Positions 1-10,726 of a stretch of 31,958 nt of DNA are shown here, piece after piece. The DNA lies in the NCBI GenBank assembly GCA_002633005.1, contig NMRA01000861.1:5696-37653 (forward strand), written 5' to 3'. How positions within the stretch are numbered: the first letter of the stretch is position 1; the number at the start of each line of letters is the position of its first letter. A program made the position numbers and the translations under genes. This DNA comes from Phoronis australis. Taxonomy: Eukaryota > Phoronida > Phoronidae. The notes under the pieces were generated by a model. That model was not told the origin of the DNA and ran no database searches. It saw nothing but the letters and a program-made list of their open reading frames with translations.

Positions 1-2823
1 TCCACTGGCCTCCACTGGCTTCCTGTTGCCTCCACAGGCTTCCACTAGCCTCAACAGGCACGCACTGGCCTCCATTAGCCCCCACTAGATTTCAGTGGCG
101 TCCACTGGTATCGACTGGCTTCCACTGGCCTCCAATGGCTTCCTTTGGCCGCCACAGGCCTGCACTGGCATCCACTGGCCTCCAGAGGCATATACTGGCC
201 TCCACGAACATCCACTAGCCTCCACAGGCTTTCACTGTCCTCTACTCGCCTCCACTGGCCTCCATTGGCTCTCACTGGCCTCCACAGGCTTTCACTGCCC
301 TTCACTATCCTCAACTGGCCTCGTCTGGCCTCCACTGGGCTCCACTGGCCTCCTTTAGCCCCCACTGGCCTTCACTGGCCCCCACTACCCTCTACTGGCT
401 TTCTCTGGCCTCCACTGGCCTCCACTGGCTTACACTTGCCTCCACTGGTTTTCTCTGGCCTCCACCGGCCGCCACTAGGCTCCACTGGATTTCAGTGGCG
501 TCCACTGGTCTCCACTGGCCTCCAATGGCTTCCTGTGGCCTCCACTTGCATCCACTGGCCTCCACTGGCTTACACTGGCCGCCACTGGCCTCTATTGTCC
601 TCCACTGGAATCCACTGNACTGGCTTCCACTGGCATTCACTGGCGTGCACTGGCCTCCCGTGGTCTCTTGTGTCCTCCACAGGGTTCCACTGGCCTCCAC
701 TGGCTTATACTGGCCTCCACTGGCTTTCTCTGGCCTCTACTGACCTCCACAGGCCTCCATTGTCCTCCACTGGCTTTCAGTGGCGTCCACTGGTCTCCAC
801 TAGCTTCCACTGGCCTCCAATGGCTTCCTGTGGCCTCCACAGGCTTCCACAGGCCTACACTGCCATCCACTGGCTGCAAACTGGCCCTCACTGGACTCCA
901 GCGGCCTCCTGTGACCTCCACTGGCACCCACTGGCCTCCACTGGGCCTTCTCTGGCCTCCACTTGCCTCTATTGTCCTCCACTGGAATTCAGTGGCTTCC
1001 ACTGGCCTCCAATGGCTTCCTGTTGCCTCCACAGCCCTCCACAGGCACCCACTGGCCTCTGCTGGCATCCACTGTCCTCCTCTGGCATCCACTGTCCTCC
1101 AGTGGACCCCAGTTGCCTCCAATGGCCTCGACTGCCCTCCACATGTCACCACTGGCCTGCACTGGCATCCACTGGCCTCCAGAGGCATCCACTGGCCTCC
1201 AGTAGCATCCACTGGCGTCCACATTCTTTCACTGGCCTCCACTCGCCTCCACTGGGCTCCACTGCCTCCTTTTGCTCCCTATGGCCTTCACTGTCCTCCA
1301 GTGGCCTCCACTGGACTTCACTGGCCCCCACTGGCCCCCTTTGGCTCCCACTGGCCTTCACTGTCCTTCACTGGCCTCCACTGGTTTTCACTGGCCTCTA
1401 CTATCTTTCACTGTACTCCACTGGCCTCCATTGGCCACCAGTGGCTGTCTCTGGCCTCCACAGGCATCCACAGGCATCCACTGGCATCCACTGGCATCCG
1501 CTGGCCTCCTCTAGCCTCCACTGTCGTCCACTGGCCTCCACAGGCCTCCACTGGCTTCCACTGGCATTCACTGGCGTGCACTGGCCTCCCGTGGTCTCTT
1601 GTGTCCTCCACAGGGTTCCACTGGCCTCCACTGGCTTATACTGGCCTCCACTGGCTTTCTCTGGCCTCTACTGACCTCCACAGGCCTCCATTGTCCTCCA
1701 CTGGCTTTCAGTGGCGTCCACTGGTCTCCACTAGCTTCCACTGGCCTCCAATGGCTTCCTGTGGCCTCCACAGGCTTCCACAGGCCTACACTGCCATCCA
1801 CTGGCTGCAAACTGGCCCTCACTGGACTCCAGCGGCCTCCTGTGACCTCCACTGGCACCCACTGGCCTCCACTGGGCCTTCTCTGGCCTCCACTTGCCTC
1901 TATTGTCCTCCACTGGAATTCAGTGGCTTCCACTGGCCTCCAATGGCTTCCTGTTGCCTCCACAGCCCTCCACAGGCACCCACTGGCCTCTGCTGGCATC
2001 CACTGTCCTCCTCTGGCATCCACTGTCCTCCAGTGGACCCCAGTTGCCTCCAATGGCCTCGACTGCCCTCCACATGTCACCACTGGCCTGCACTGGCATC
2101 CACTGGCCTCCAGAGGCATCCACTGGCCTCCAGTAGCATCCACTGGCGTCCACATTCTTTCACTGGCCTCCACTCGCCTCCACTGGGCTCCACTGCCTCC
2201 TTTTGCTCCCTATGGCCTTCACTGTCCTCCAGTGGCCTCCACTGGACTTCACTGGCCCCCACTGGCTTCCACTGGCCCCCTTTGGCTCCCACTGGCCTTC
2301 ACTGTCCTTCACTGGCCTCCAGTGGCCTCCACTGGTTTTCACTGGCCTCTACTATCTTTCACTGTACTCCACTGGCCTCCATTGGCCACCAGTGGCTGTC
2401 TCTGGCCTCCACAGGCATCCACAGGCATCCACTGGCATCCACTGGCATCCNCACTGGCCTCCACTGGCTTCCACTGGCCTCCACTGGCTTTCTCTGGCCT
2501 CTACTGGCCTTCACTGGCCTCCGCTGGCCTCCTCTGGCATCCACTGGAGTCCACTGGAATCCACTGGAATCCACTGGTTTTCAGTGGCGTCCTCTGGCCT
2601 CCACTGGCATCCACTGGAATCCACTGGCTTCCACAGGCCTACACTGGCATCCACTGGAATCCACTGCCCTCCACAGGCCTAAACTGGCCTGCACTGGCGT
2701 CCACTGGCCTCCAGAGGCATCCACTGGCCACTACTGGCCTCCACTGGCCTCTACAGGCTTTCACTGGCCTTTACTCGCCTCCACTGGCCTCCACTGGCCC
2801 TCAGTAGCCTCCACTGGTCTCTT
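1..2823. repeat. 10-bp minisatellite array (TCCACTGGCC-type units)
   Basis: Nearly the whole stretch is built from degenerate 10-bp units close to TCCACTGGCC, with common variants ending GGCTT, GGCAT or CAGGC. The array is already running at base 1, so it extends to the left of the window, and it stops abruptly near 2823. Because 30 bp equals ten codons and the unit lacks stop codons in several frames, long open frames occur on both strands; these translate to monotonous ten-residue repeats of the ASTGLHWPPL type and are not genes. The minus strand is rich in GG pairs. Two single N characters (618, 2451) lie inside. Confidence 0.97.
619..2450. repeat. 0.93-kb tandem duplication inside the minisatellite
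   Basis: Bases 619 onward reappear from 1550 onward with a constant 931-bp offset and essentially identical sequence over several hundred bases. The second copy carries two extra 10-bp units (near 2264 and 2320). Copy one begins immediately after the N at 618, and copy two ends immediately before the N at 2451. The duplication may be real, or it may come from joining allelic or overlapping contigs. Confidence 0.85.
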
Positions 2824-2826
2824 GTT

Positions 2827-4500
2827 GAGTTTTAGTCTATAGGCGAACAACTTTGCACGATTTTGCCCTACACCGAAAAACCGCGAATTTGCCAGAGAAT
2901 CCGCGTCCTCAATTGAAACGTCTTATCGCGGAAAACCAAACGTTGAAAATCGATGCACTTCTATTCTTAGGTTTTCTTGCCGTCCTTAGTAGGGAAAGAG
3001 AAAAAAATCAACTTCCAACGGTTGAGTTTTCGTCAATCGGAGCAGAACTTTTCACGATTTTGACCAACACCGAAAAACCGCGATTTTCACAGAGATTCCT
3101 CCTCCTCATTGGAAACGTCTATTTCGGGATAAGCAACCATTGAAAAGCGATGCCCGTCCATTCCTAAGTCCTCTGGCCCTCCCTTGGTAGCGCAATAGAA
3201 AAAACCCAACTTCCAACATTTCAGTTTTCGTCAATCGGTGCAGAACTTTGCACGATTTTGCCCTCCACCGAAAAACCGCGAATTTGCCGGTGATTCCGGA
3301 TCTTCTGTTGAAACGTCTATTCCAGGAAAAGCAAACGTTGAAAATCGAAGTACTTCCATTCCTAGGTCTCCTGGCCCTCCCTTATAAAGGAAGTGAAAAA
3401 AAACCTGACTTCTAACAGTTGAGTTTTAGTCAACCGGCGCAGAACTTTGCACGAGTTTGGCCTACACTGAAGAAACGCGAATTTTCCGGAGTTTCCGCGT
3501 TATTACTTGAAAAGTCTATTGCCGGAAAAAGCAACCGTTGAAAATGGATGCCCTTCCATTCCTAGGTTCTCTAACCCTCCTTTAGTAAGAAAAATGAAAA
3601 AAAACGACTTCCAATGGTTGAGTTTTAGTCTATCGGCGAAGAGTTTTGCACGATTTTGCCCTACACCGAAAAACCGCTAATTTGCCACAGATTCAGCGTC
3701 TTCAGTTGAAACGTCTATTACCGGAAATCAACCGTTGAAAATCGATGCCCTTCCATTCCTAGGTTCTCTGGCCCTCTCCCTTAGTAAGAAAAATGGAAGA
3801 AAAACGATTTCCAACCATTGAGATTTAGTCTATCGGCACAGAACTGTGCCCGATTTTGCTCTACACCGAAAAACTACGAAGTAGCCGGAGATTCCGCGTC
3901 CTCAATTGAAACGCATATTTCCGGAAAACCAAACATTGAAAATTGTTAGAGTATGATCTCATATCCCAGTGAGTGCATGTGTAGGAGTAGTTCAGAGAAT
4001 TAAGAATTATGTAATACACCCCCAACATGAGGAATTGTAGTAAACATGTTTGTTCACTATATCCTGTTATGATTCATGTATGTCACTATATAAGTGTATG
4101 ATCGCATGGATTGTAACAGACTCAGTAGTATCAGCAGAAGAGTATGTAATAAAACTATTATCCTCCTTCAGACTAGTATTATCCTTGGACCGCGTTCTCG
4201 CACTGTGTCGCGCATTCAACGTTCCTAACCGAACAGAATGCCTTTCACTGCTAGCACATCAACAAAAATCGATGCACTTACATTCCTAGGTTTTTTGGCC
4301 CTCTCTTAGTAGGAAAAATGGAAAAAACCGACTTCCAACTGTTGAGTTTTAGTCTATCGGCGAAGAACTTTGCACGATTTTGCCCTACACCGAAAAAAGC
4401 GAATTTGCCGGAGATTCAGCGTCCTCATTTGAAACGTCTATTACCGGAAAACTAACTATTGAAAATCGACGCACTTACATTCCTAGGTTTTCTGGTCATC
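2827..4500. repeat. ~198-bp satellite array
   Basis: Tandem units of 197-200 bp start with GAGTTTTAGTCTATCGG-like sequence at about 2827, 3024, 3222, 3421, 3620, 3820 and 4344. Conserved blocks in each unit are GCACGATTTTGCCCTACACC, GAAAAACCGCGAATTTGCC, GAAACGTCTATT, GTTGAAAATCGATGC and CATTCCTAGG. Copies differ by many substitutions and small indels, so the array is not young. A solo LTR (3944-4264) splits the sixth unit. The array directly abuts the 10-bp minisatellite and decays into unique sequence after about 4500. No coding signal is seen. Confidence 0.93.
3939..4269 (+). mobile_element. Solo LTR of an LTR retrotransposon with 5-bp target duplication
   Basis: A 321-bp segment (3944-4264) starts TGTTAGAG and ends ATCAACA, giving the TG...CA ends of an LTR and a 4-bp TGTT/AACA terminal inverted repeat. 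AAAAT occurs on both sides (3939-3943 and 4265-4269). The neighbouring satellite units have uninterrupted GTTGAAAATCGATGC at this point, so the empty site is known from the sequence itself. A TATA-like CTATATAAG (4086-4094) and an AATAAA (4148-4153) fit an LTR promoter and polyadenylation signal and suggest plus orientation. No internal gag or pol region is present, so it is a solo LTR left by recombination. The ends and 5-bp duplication fit Ty1/copia or Ty3/gypsy; which one cannot be decided. Confidence 0.9.
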
Positions 4501-4625
4501 TCCTTTCCCTTACAAAAATTTCTTTAAAAAACTTAAGTTTTTCGCCAAAAACTTAATTCTATTTTTACTGTTAACTATTATGGTTACGTAAGACCCCTCG
4601 TGAAGACCATGCCAGTATATTCAAT

Positions 4626-4785
4626 GGTGGATTCAGAGGGTGGCTAAGGGGCCAAGGCCCCGGCCCCCCTAAAATGCTACAAGATTCCCTTTGGCACTTG
4701 GGGGGAAGGGATGACTGTCTGATGGGCAAAACCCTATGTAATTCTCTGTCCTAATTCCCCAACTCAAAATCGTGGATCCGCCCGG
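4626..4785. mobile_element. Possible small inverted-repeat element (MITE-like)
   Basis: GGTGGATTCAGAGGG at the left and the reverse complement of CGTGGATCCGCCC at the right form an imperfect inverted repeat around a GC-rich ~160-bp body containing GGCCCCGGCCCCCC. The GGATCC-containing ends resemble a class of short elements common in invertebrate genomes. No target duplication was recognised, so the call is tentative. Confidence 0.25.
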
Positions 4786-4892
4786 CCGCCCTGGATCTTT
4801 ACATGGATAACATTCCCTGTTAACGGGTTATGTCTGGATTCTTAAGAAGCTATCACATACTGTTATGTTTGCTAATATCTCATTGTTTTCAG

Positions 4893-4997
4893 GTCTCTAT
4901 TAACTTGGCGGAGTACTTGGAAGAACTAGACATCCAAACATTTGCATCGAAACAATCACCCAGGGGTGGTATTGGGCTGTGTACATCCACATGGCAG
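4893..4997 (+). CDS. Candidate orphan internal exon, function unknown
   Basis: A pyrimidine-rich tract ending CATTGTTTTCAG precedes a 105-bp segment open in one frame only and followed by GTAGAG, a weak but possible donor. Its 35 codons encode a mixed, non-repetitive peptide starting VSINLAEYLEELDIQTF and ending GGIGLCTSTWQ. The amino acid make-up looks more protein-like than the surrounding AT-rich DNA. A second acceptor (GTTGTCTTTATTGCAG) at 5916 would add eight codons and a TAA at 5941-5943. No upstream exon was found and no family was recognised. It could be the 3' end of a small gene, a gene fragment or chance. Confidence 0.25.
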
Positions 4998-5916
4998 GTA
5001 GAGCTTCATATGTTTCATTGTTGAGTTAAAAATAGTGCAGCTATCAGGGTTTGGATTTGAAACAATATGAAATATGTCCTTGGTTTAGCCAATGCGCTTA
5101 TAATCTTTAACAAACTCACCGATTCTTGTAGCCATTTGGTCAAGTCAATGTAAAGCTTCTTGGTTTTGCTATAACTTTCAACTGAAAAGTACACTTGGAA
5201 GTATACATGTGAGATTAAACTTTCAGTTCTAACCCTGGTTGTTCCTGTGTAATGTCCATGAAACATTAGTAAGAAGACATTTCAGTTCTTTGATGGAGAT
5301 CGCCAGTTAGAATACAACTAGCTCTGCTCATTATGTAGAGTTGTGCATTGTCTTATCAGATTAACGAATTAAACAATGAAAAATTCATAAAACTAATGGG
5401 AATTGTAGTTTATTGCAGTTGCCAACAGTTTCATCATCGGATAAAGATATTAATTAATTTGTCATAGAACTTGAAATAAAAAGTTACAGAACACGTTACC
5501 TGGTTAGCCTGAAGTCCAACTTTTATTAACATAAGTTTTGTCATATACACGGTTTGTTCTAATTGTGATAGCATGGTAGGTGACCATTTGCATGTTTTGT
5601 ATTCAAGTTGTGTAGAATAAAATTGTTTTGAATGTCGCGAATCCAGGATTAAAACTTCATTCAAAACAGTAAGTGGAAAACTGACCCACTGCAGTGCATG
5701 CTTGGAGTAAACTTGCAGACTAGTCTTGCACTTGAATCCTGAAGAATGATTGGTTAAGTTTTGAGTCTGAAAACTATTTTCTAGGCTCTGTATACAAGTC
5801 AGTAAGTTTTACAAATCAGTGTTGTATAAACAGCACGATAAACATCCAGCAAGTTGAGTTGTCTTATTCTGATAGCTTTACCCGTCTGTTATTAAATTTT
5901 GTTGTCTTTATTGCAG

Positions 5917-5943
5917 AGTGTGTCTTCAACAATCGTTGGATAA
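5917..5943 (+). other. Possible terminal coding segment joined to the exon at 4893-4997
   Basis: A good acceptor with a T-rich tract ends at 5916. Read in phase 0, as the preceding candidate exon requires, it gives eight codons (SVSSTIVG) and a stop. The same segment is open for about 50 codons in another frame that does not match the phase of the upstream exon. Weak evidence only. Confidence 0.15.
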
Positions 5944-6926
5944 GGAAGGCTACCCAGACAACACAATGTATGCACTTATGAACTGCAGCTCATCAACCTA
6001 TGAATTCAGTTATCTGAGCTCAGAAACGCGCGTTTGTAGTCACAAAACATGGATTATTTGCCTGTGAAGCTAAGAGAGCAGATCCAGATCCATCTCGTAT
6101 AACCAGGTTGTACTTAGGGTTACTTTTAGTGAAACTTGTTCGCACCATGGAGTGTACTGGATTTACTGTTATGATTGTCAAAAAAACGAAACTTTTTCTT
6201 TCAAATTGATATTTTTAAGGTTGAAAACCATGATAGATGACTGTAGGCACTATTTCTAGGATAAGGTTTGTACTTCCCAAAATCAGATCTGTGGCCATTG
6301 TCGATAAACTTTTAATTACCCCTTACGTTTCATACTATGCTCTAGTCTCTGCGGATATTCTTGGATTTTGCATGTTAAGTGATTTTTTATTCTTGGTGTC
6401 ATTGCTGTAATTTTAGTTGAAAAAGTCTATGCTGTTGAAACGTAGACTTTTGTTGTAGTCCTTCCTGTCTATGTAATCACATTTTCTTTGGTTGTGTCTC
6501 ATGATTTGGTAGTGATTTCCCTGTTTGTACATTCCATTTTGATCCCTCAGTTATCGCATATTGTCATAGACTGAGAACGATGCAAATCTCAATATATTAT
6601 TAGCCTCATTTAGTTTTCCCTGCATTGTATGCATGACACTTGAACTTATTTTTGAAATGTTTCTGGTTTTTAAGATTTTAATACTTCACCTATCATCACT
6701 TATTTTAAGGAATTAGTGTATCTTAGGAAGTGCATTTTATTTTCTGCAATTAATGAAATGTTACTAGAACTCTACTTTGTTAAATCTTGTATGAGAATCA
6801 TTAAATTTGTTACTGTACTCCACTCTTGTTTTAGTGAAAATAGAAATGTTTGAATGTTTGTCCCATTCAAACTTATTGCTGTTGAAAAACGTCAGTTAGT
6901 TCCTTGAAAGCTTATGTTCTGAAAAC

Positions 6927-7035
6927 TTAGTTTTGAAAAACTTAAGTTTTGATGACTTATGTTTGTTACTAAAAACTTGTTCCAAAACAAAAGTTTTTAG
7001 AAGTTAAGTTTTTGAAAACTTAAGTTATGAAAACT
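6927..7035. repeat. Cluster of AAACTTAAGTTT palindromes
   Basis: The self-complementary core AAAACTTAAGTTTT occurs at 6936-6950 and again near 7014-7022, with many partial forms between. The same core with a matching 3' flank occurs at about 4525-4560 and 9620-9650, so it is a short dispersed palindromic repeat. Confidence 0.6.
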
Positions 7036-7890
7036 TAAATTCGTTCCATTGATATTCAATGAACGTGACCATGGTGAGGCTACTAAACCGGGCCCGGCCA
7101 CTTTAACGCCCGGCGAGATTTTGGCAACTCAACAACCATAATTTTAATTAGGTTGAAATATAACCACTATATTTTTTAAATTATGCTTGAATTATACATG
7201 GTGATATATACTCGGGAACCCAATGGTCGTCCGCCTAAGCATAAAACCGGCTTGTTGTCGTATTCACCCAATTATTCCACTTCAAAGTTATGCTCAGCAT
7301 AGAACTTGATTTGACTCTCACAAATCCATAGTATTAGTTGATTCAAAAGTTTTCTTTTATTGATGCCGAGTTGTTTGAACTGTGCATTGCTTTTCGGCAG
7401 CCATTTTATAATGACTCCCATGGTCGTCATATAGGCCTACTGCCGCCTTTTGAAAGAACAGAAAACCACACAGAAAAAGGCCAAGAAAATAGTGGAAAGT
7501 GGTTTACAGCAATTCTACTTCAACCACAAACTGTTTTACTAGTATGATATCAATTTTTAAATTGATTAAAATTGATTTAGAATTTCAGGAAAATAAATCG
7601 CAATTGTTTTATTCCAGATAGACCTTACTTATTTTGTATTTGTGAGCTCTTCATTTGACTTTTTGCTCTTGTTGTTCTTAATAGTACCACTTATCTATGC
7701 TGTCTTTCTTTTTCTTTTCAGTTTCTCTTCATTCTCTGTTAACACCTTGTCAGCCAAAACAAAATGTAACCCTTTGAGACTTTGTCGGCACAAGTTGATC
7801 ATTGAACCTGTTGTTCTAATTGTTCTAATAAATTACCCAATATGGCATTGTTTGATTATTTTTTCTCACCTTTAACAGGCTTCTGAAATC

Positions 7891-7909
7891 ATAAATAAAT
7901 AAATAAATA
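7891..7909. repeat. (AAAT)n microsatellite
   Basis: Four to five perfect copies of AAAT in tandem. Confidence 0.85.
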
Positions 7910-8537
7910 CCCAAGTTGCATTTGCATTTTATTGCTCAATCTCTTCTTTTATTTCTGATTATGTCATGCTGTGTTGTATGCAGTAACAATGCAATATAGT
8001 GAACAAAAGTCAATGTTTTACTTTATTGGTGGCTATTCTCCATCAATTCAAGTATGTTAATTTTCTTCAAATAAATTCAAAATGCTTTAACCAAAATTTT
8101 TCACATAAATATTGAGCTCAGTACTTTGTTTTGCAATAAAAAAAACAAGTGGACAATATTTTGATGACCAAGGCATGGGCCGAAACTGTTAAGCACCCAG
8201 CGTGTTCCATTTGTCTGCTGCGTTTTTCCTTTGGCCTAAAAGGTGTCGGTCAGTGCCTGGGACAAACAGATACATTGCATAAACAATCTCTGGGTTGTTT
8301 TTTGTTCCGTCTGAAGAAACTTTAATTTCGAAAATATCTTCTGAAAATGAACAAAAAAGTGCATTAGTAAAATCTACAAGTTTTTAAGTGATCTCAAAAA
8401 AGCAGTCGGTAAATGCATTAATTTTAGTCTCGGTTCTTCCATGCGTGTTTCTACCGAGAGGTTAGTACCTAACGTGCAGACGAGCACTCCAAATTGGAAC
8501 GCTAAGTCCCGCGTGGCTGCGCTGCACGCGAAAGAAG

Positions 8538-8795
8538 ATGGCGGACGACCTTTGGAGCCTCACGACGATAGGTATCCGAACTATACATGTTGGGTTTTAT
8601 TCTCTTGCGATATTTTCTTTTTCGTTCAGTGTCTCGTTAGCCAACAACACTGAGCCCAGCAGACCGGACTGGCCGTGGCACGGCACGGCAGCTGATGGTT
8701 CACCAAGTAGAAACGTCTGTAATATTTTATGTTCTATCAACACTAAGGCAAAAGAGAGTGGTTTCAACTTATATAGTATCTATTTAACGAACTGA
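8538..8795 (+). CDS. Candidate first exon of a secreted or membrane protein, unrecognised
   Basis: An ATG in excellent context (GAAGATGGCGG, which also matches the YY1-type motif found at many metazoan start sites) follows a GC-richer ~90-bp segment in an AT-rich region. The 85-codon frame opens MADDLWSL, then a hydrophobic run at about residues 15-35 (HVGFYSLAIFSFSFSVSLA) resembling a signal peptide or signal anchor, then a possible N-glycosylation site (NNT) and a proline/tryptophan-rich segment. Translation stops at 8793-8795 if unspliced. An AG|GTATCC at 8570 could be a donor giving a much shorter first coding exon. No family was recognised and no downstream exon was found. It may be a real 5' exon or a CpG-rich accident. 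Confidence 0.3.
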   Translation: MADDLWSLTTIGIRTIHVGFYSLAIFSFSFSVSLANNTEPSRPDWPWHGTAADGSPSRNVCNILCSINTKAKESGFNLYSIYLTN

Positions 8796-8900
8796 ACCAT
8801 GCACTACGAACATGTTGGTGGCCATGATTAATAACAGCTGACGGTATAAACAAAGAGTGAAGCACTGAGCTCATCATTTCACGTTGTCACAACGGCGATG

Positions 8901-8908
8901 TGACGTCA
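8901..8908. promoter_or_regulatory. CRE palindrome TGACGTCA
   Basis: A perfect 8-bp cAMP-response element is present, followed by GCAGCTG (E-box-like). No adjacent transcription start is evident, so a function is unproven. Confidence 0.35.
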
Positions 8909-9065
8909 GCAGCTGTAGAATGTAGGTCAAGGTGCTGGGTCAAGATTCAGTTCACACAAGAATGTCACGTAAGCAGCGCTGCCTGTTAGTAAAGCATCAT
9001 TGCATCCAGCGCCATCTGTTTGCCGTAAAGGTTTTGGATGAGCGGGTACCTTTTGCGTCCAAGAA

Positions 9066-9570
9066 GGCTCGATCTACATGTTGGGGACGAGGTGAACTAC
9101 CCGGGCTGTGTGAAATTTCTGGGTTAAACGGAGACACTGACCCAGTGGTCAGCCAGCTCGCTGTATCAAGCCTATAGTCAAAATCCAAATTTGTTTTAAC
9201 GTGCCCCTGTCAATAATAACGGCATGCTAAAGTTTCTTAATTTTCGTACTTCAGGAACATAACAATCACATATTTGAAAAATTCAAAGTTGTACTCATAT
9301 TTGTTTTCACTCATCTTTTCAAATATTACAGTAAAAACTACGTAAAACTTTCTCCATAAAAAGTACAGTCTGCTAGCTAGATTGTAATCAGCTGATCATA
9401 TCCGCATGAGCGAAGCCAATTATCCTCGCTCGTGCAGCTTGGCGGCATGCCTTTGATCGTGAGCCGAGCGCGACTCAGCCAAGGTGGATAAATACGGTCT
9501 AGTTCAATTTTCCAAACCCCACCGTTTACCTTGACCATTGGGGTTAGGACCAATCTTATTTAGTGGGAAT
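9066..9570 (+). repeat. Internally deleted copy of dispersed repeat family R
   Basis: From GGCTCGATCTACATG to about ATAGCATG this matches 28778-29570 closely and in the same orientation, including the blocks GTACAGTCTGCTAGCTAG and GGTGGATAAATACGGTC. About 240 bp present in the 29-kb copy (roughly 28983-29247) is missing here, between CAATCACAT and ATTTGAAAAATT. The short protein-like stretch readable in the 29-kb copy is broken by a stop here (GGGTTAAACGG). It contains no gene of its own. Confidence 0.85.
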
Positions 9571-9647
9571 GTTTATAGCATGAAAAAAGTTGTTCCAAAA
9601 TACTGAAGTTTTTGTGAATGAAAACTTAAGTTTTTCAGACCAAAAAC

Positions 9648-9650
<3 letters not shown>

Positions 9651-9691
<41 letters not shown>
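9651..9691. repeat. (AC)20 microsatellite
   Basis: An uninterrupted AC dinucleotide run, likely polymorphic in length. It is directly preceded by the AAAACTTAAGTTTTT palindrome. Confidence 0.98.
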
Positions 9692-9692
<1 letters not shown>

Positions 9693-9739
9693 GTATATAC
9701 AGGCGCATAAAAATCCATCAATGAACTCTAAAGATACAG

Positions 9740-10020
9740 AGGCAAATGGAAAAAATAAAATTGCCATTGGGTTGGTCCGACGCTTGTCCTAATTTGTAAC
9801 CATCTCTATTAGAACATACCTGATACCTGCCGAATTTCACATCGCTCCGCCAAACAGATACGGAGACACAGACAAGAACGCAAACAAAAACAAAATTACC
9901 ACTAGGTGTCGCCAAAGCAGCCAAGACCATCCTAAAATCAGTGTCAGTTGCGGCCTCATCAGTAACACATGTGCCAATTTTCATAATGATCCTTCCAGAG
10001 GTTTGGCGGATAGAGAAGGG
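9740..10020 (+). repeat. Two units of the CCACTAGG (CTCF-motif-like) repeat
   Basis: Two ~135-150-bp units read AAAATTGCCATTGGG (core at 9764) and AAAATTACCACTAGGTG (core at 9899). The second is followed by the family's typical tail: ACACATGTGCCAATTTTC, ATAATGATCCTTCCAGAGG, then a purine-rich end. They share core and tail with the array at 22240-23225. Their location, about 2 kb beyond the NUBP2 stop codon, is 3' of that gene. Confidence 0.75.
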
Positions 10021-10244
10021 CAGACCTCAACAATGTACAATTAAATTTTTATTTCAAAGTTGTTACCAGGTGGTGCAGAACACATCGAATCTGTCCAAAA
10101 ACGTAAAAGTGTCATCTGTTCCTCAACAGAAACCTAAGGTAATTGCTCTACAATTTCGCACATTCTAAATTTTTGCACCCAAAATTATTTAACAAAAACA
10201 ATACTTTTACCCTTCTTTTAATTGGAACATGGCGCAGAAGCCCC

Positions 10245-10500
10245 CATGTTAACTTCCTATTAATTCGCACGTCCCTGCTGAATCCATGTTGATCTATTTC
10301 TAAAATTTCGTGCACCAATTATTAGCCCTGATCGTGCTTACTTTTTATTCATTCGCACATCCCTTGAAAGCCTGCTAACTTATTTATTAAACAGACTTTC
10401 TCACTCATATTAGAGCCCAAACATCGACCTTCCTATTAATTTGCACATCGGTTGCCAATGACTTTTTTACTTTCTATTCATTTCGAACACTGGCCTTGTA
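10245..10500. repeat. Degenerate tandem repeat around CTATTAATTCGCAC
   Basis: Variants of CTATTAATTCGCACATCC recur at about 10254, 10347, 10431 and 10476, with diverged spacers. Spacing is irregular (45-90 bp), so this is an old, decayed array. No coding signal. Confidence 0.4.
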
Positions 10501-10574
10501 TTTCTGGCCATCATACTGTGCGAAATTGTACAATGGTTACTGTATTTGTTAAATCTAATGAAAATCCATCAAAG

Positions 10575-10726
10575 GCAAACAAAAAATATAAAATGGCCAC
10601 TAGGGGCAGAGCAGTAGCCGGGTACATCCAAAACTCGTGGTCCTCTGTCTTCATCTTTTTAAGTAACGCATCTGCTTAATCTCATTATGATACTGCAAGG
10701 GGTTTAGGAGATACACCTGCAGACAC
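10575..10726 (+). repeat. Single CCACTAGG repeat unit
   Basis: AAAATGGCCACTAGGGGCAG (core at 10597) is followed by the family tail GGTTTAGGAGATACACC. The unit is cut on the right by the 401-bp MITE that begins at 10730. Confidence 0.6.

Larger units (their letters stand above)
5944..8440. other. AT-rich non-coding stretch
   Basis: I see no gene here. Open frames are short and of low-complexity composition. The stretch holds a cluster of AAACTTAAGTTT-type palindromes (about 6927-7035), a short GC island around 7088-7115 and an AAAT microsatellite (7891-7909). It is otherwise unremarkable. Confidence 0.6.

Noticed and set aside
145-2842. Very long plus-strand open frames (up to about 720 codons) and shorter minus-strand frames in the first 2.8 kb
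   Set aside because: They come from the stop-free 10-bp repeat, occur in several frames on both strands and give only monotonous ten-residue repeats. No start context, splice signals or domains.
4050-4289. 79-codon frame starting within the LTR
   Set aside because: It lies almost entirely inside the 321-bp solo LTR and runs into the satellite; no gag-like features.
3100-4500. CRISPR-like array in the ~198-bp repeats
   Set aside because: Repeats are continuous with no unique spacers, and the sequence is eukaryotic satellite.
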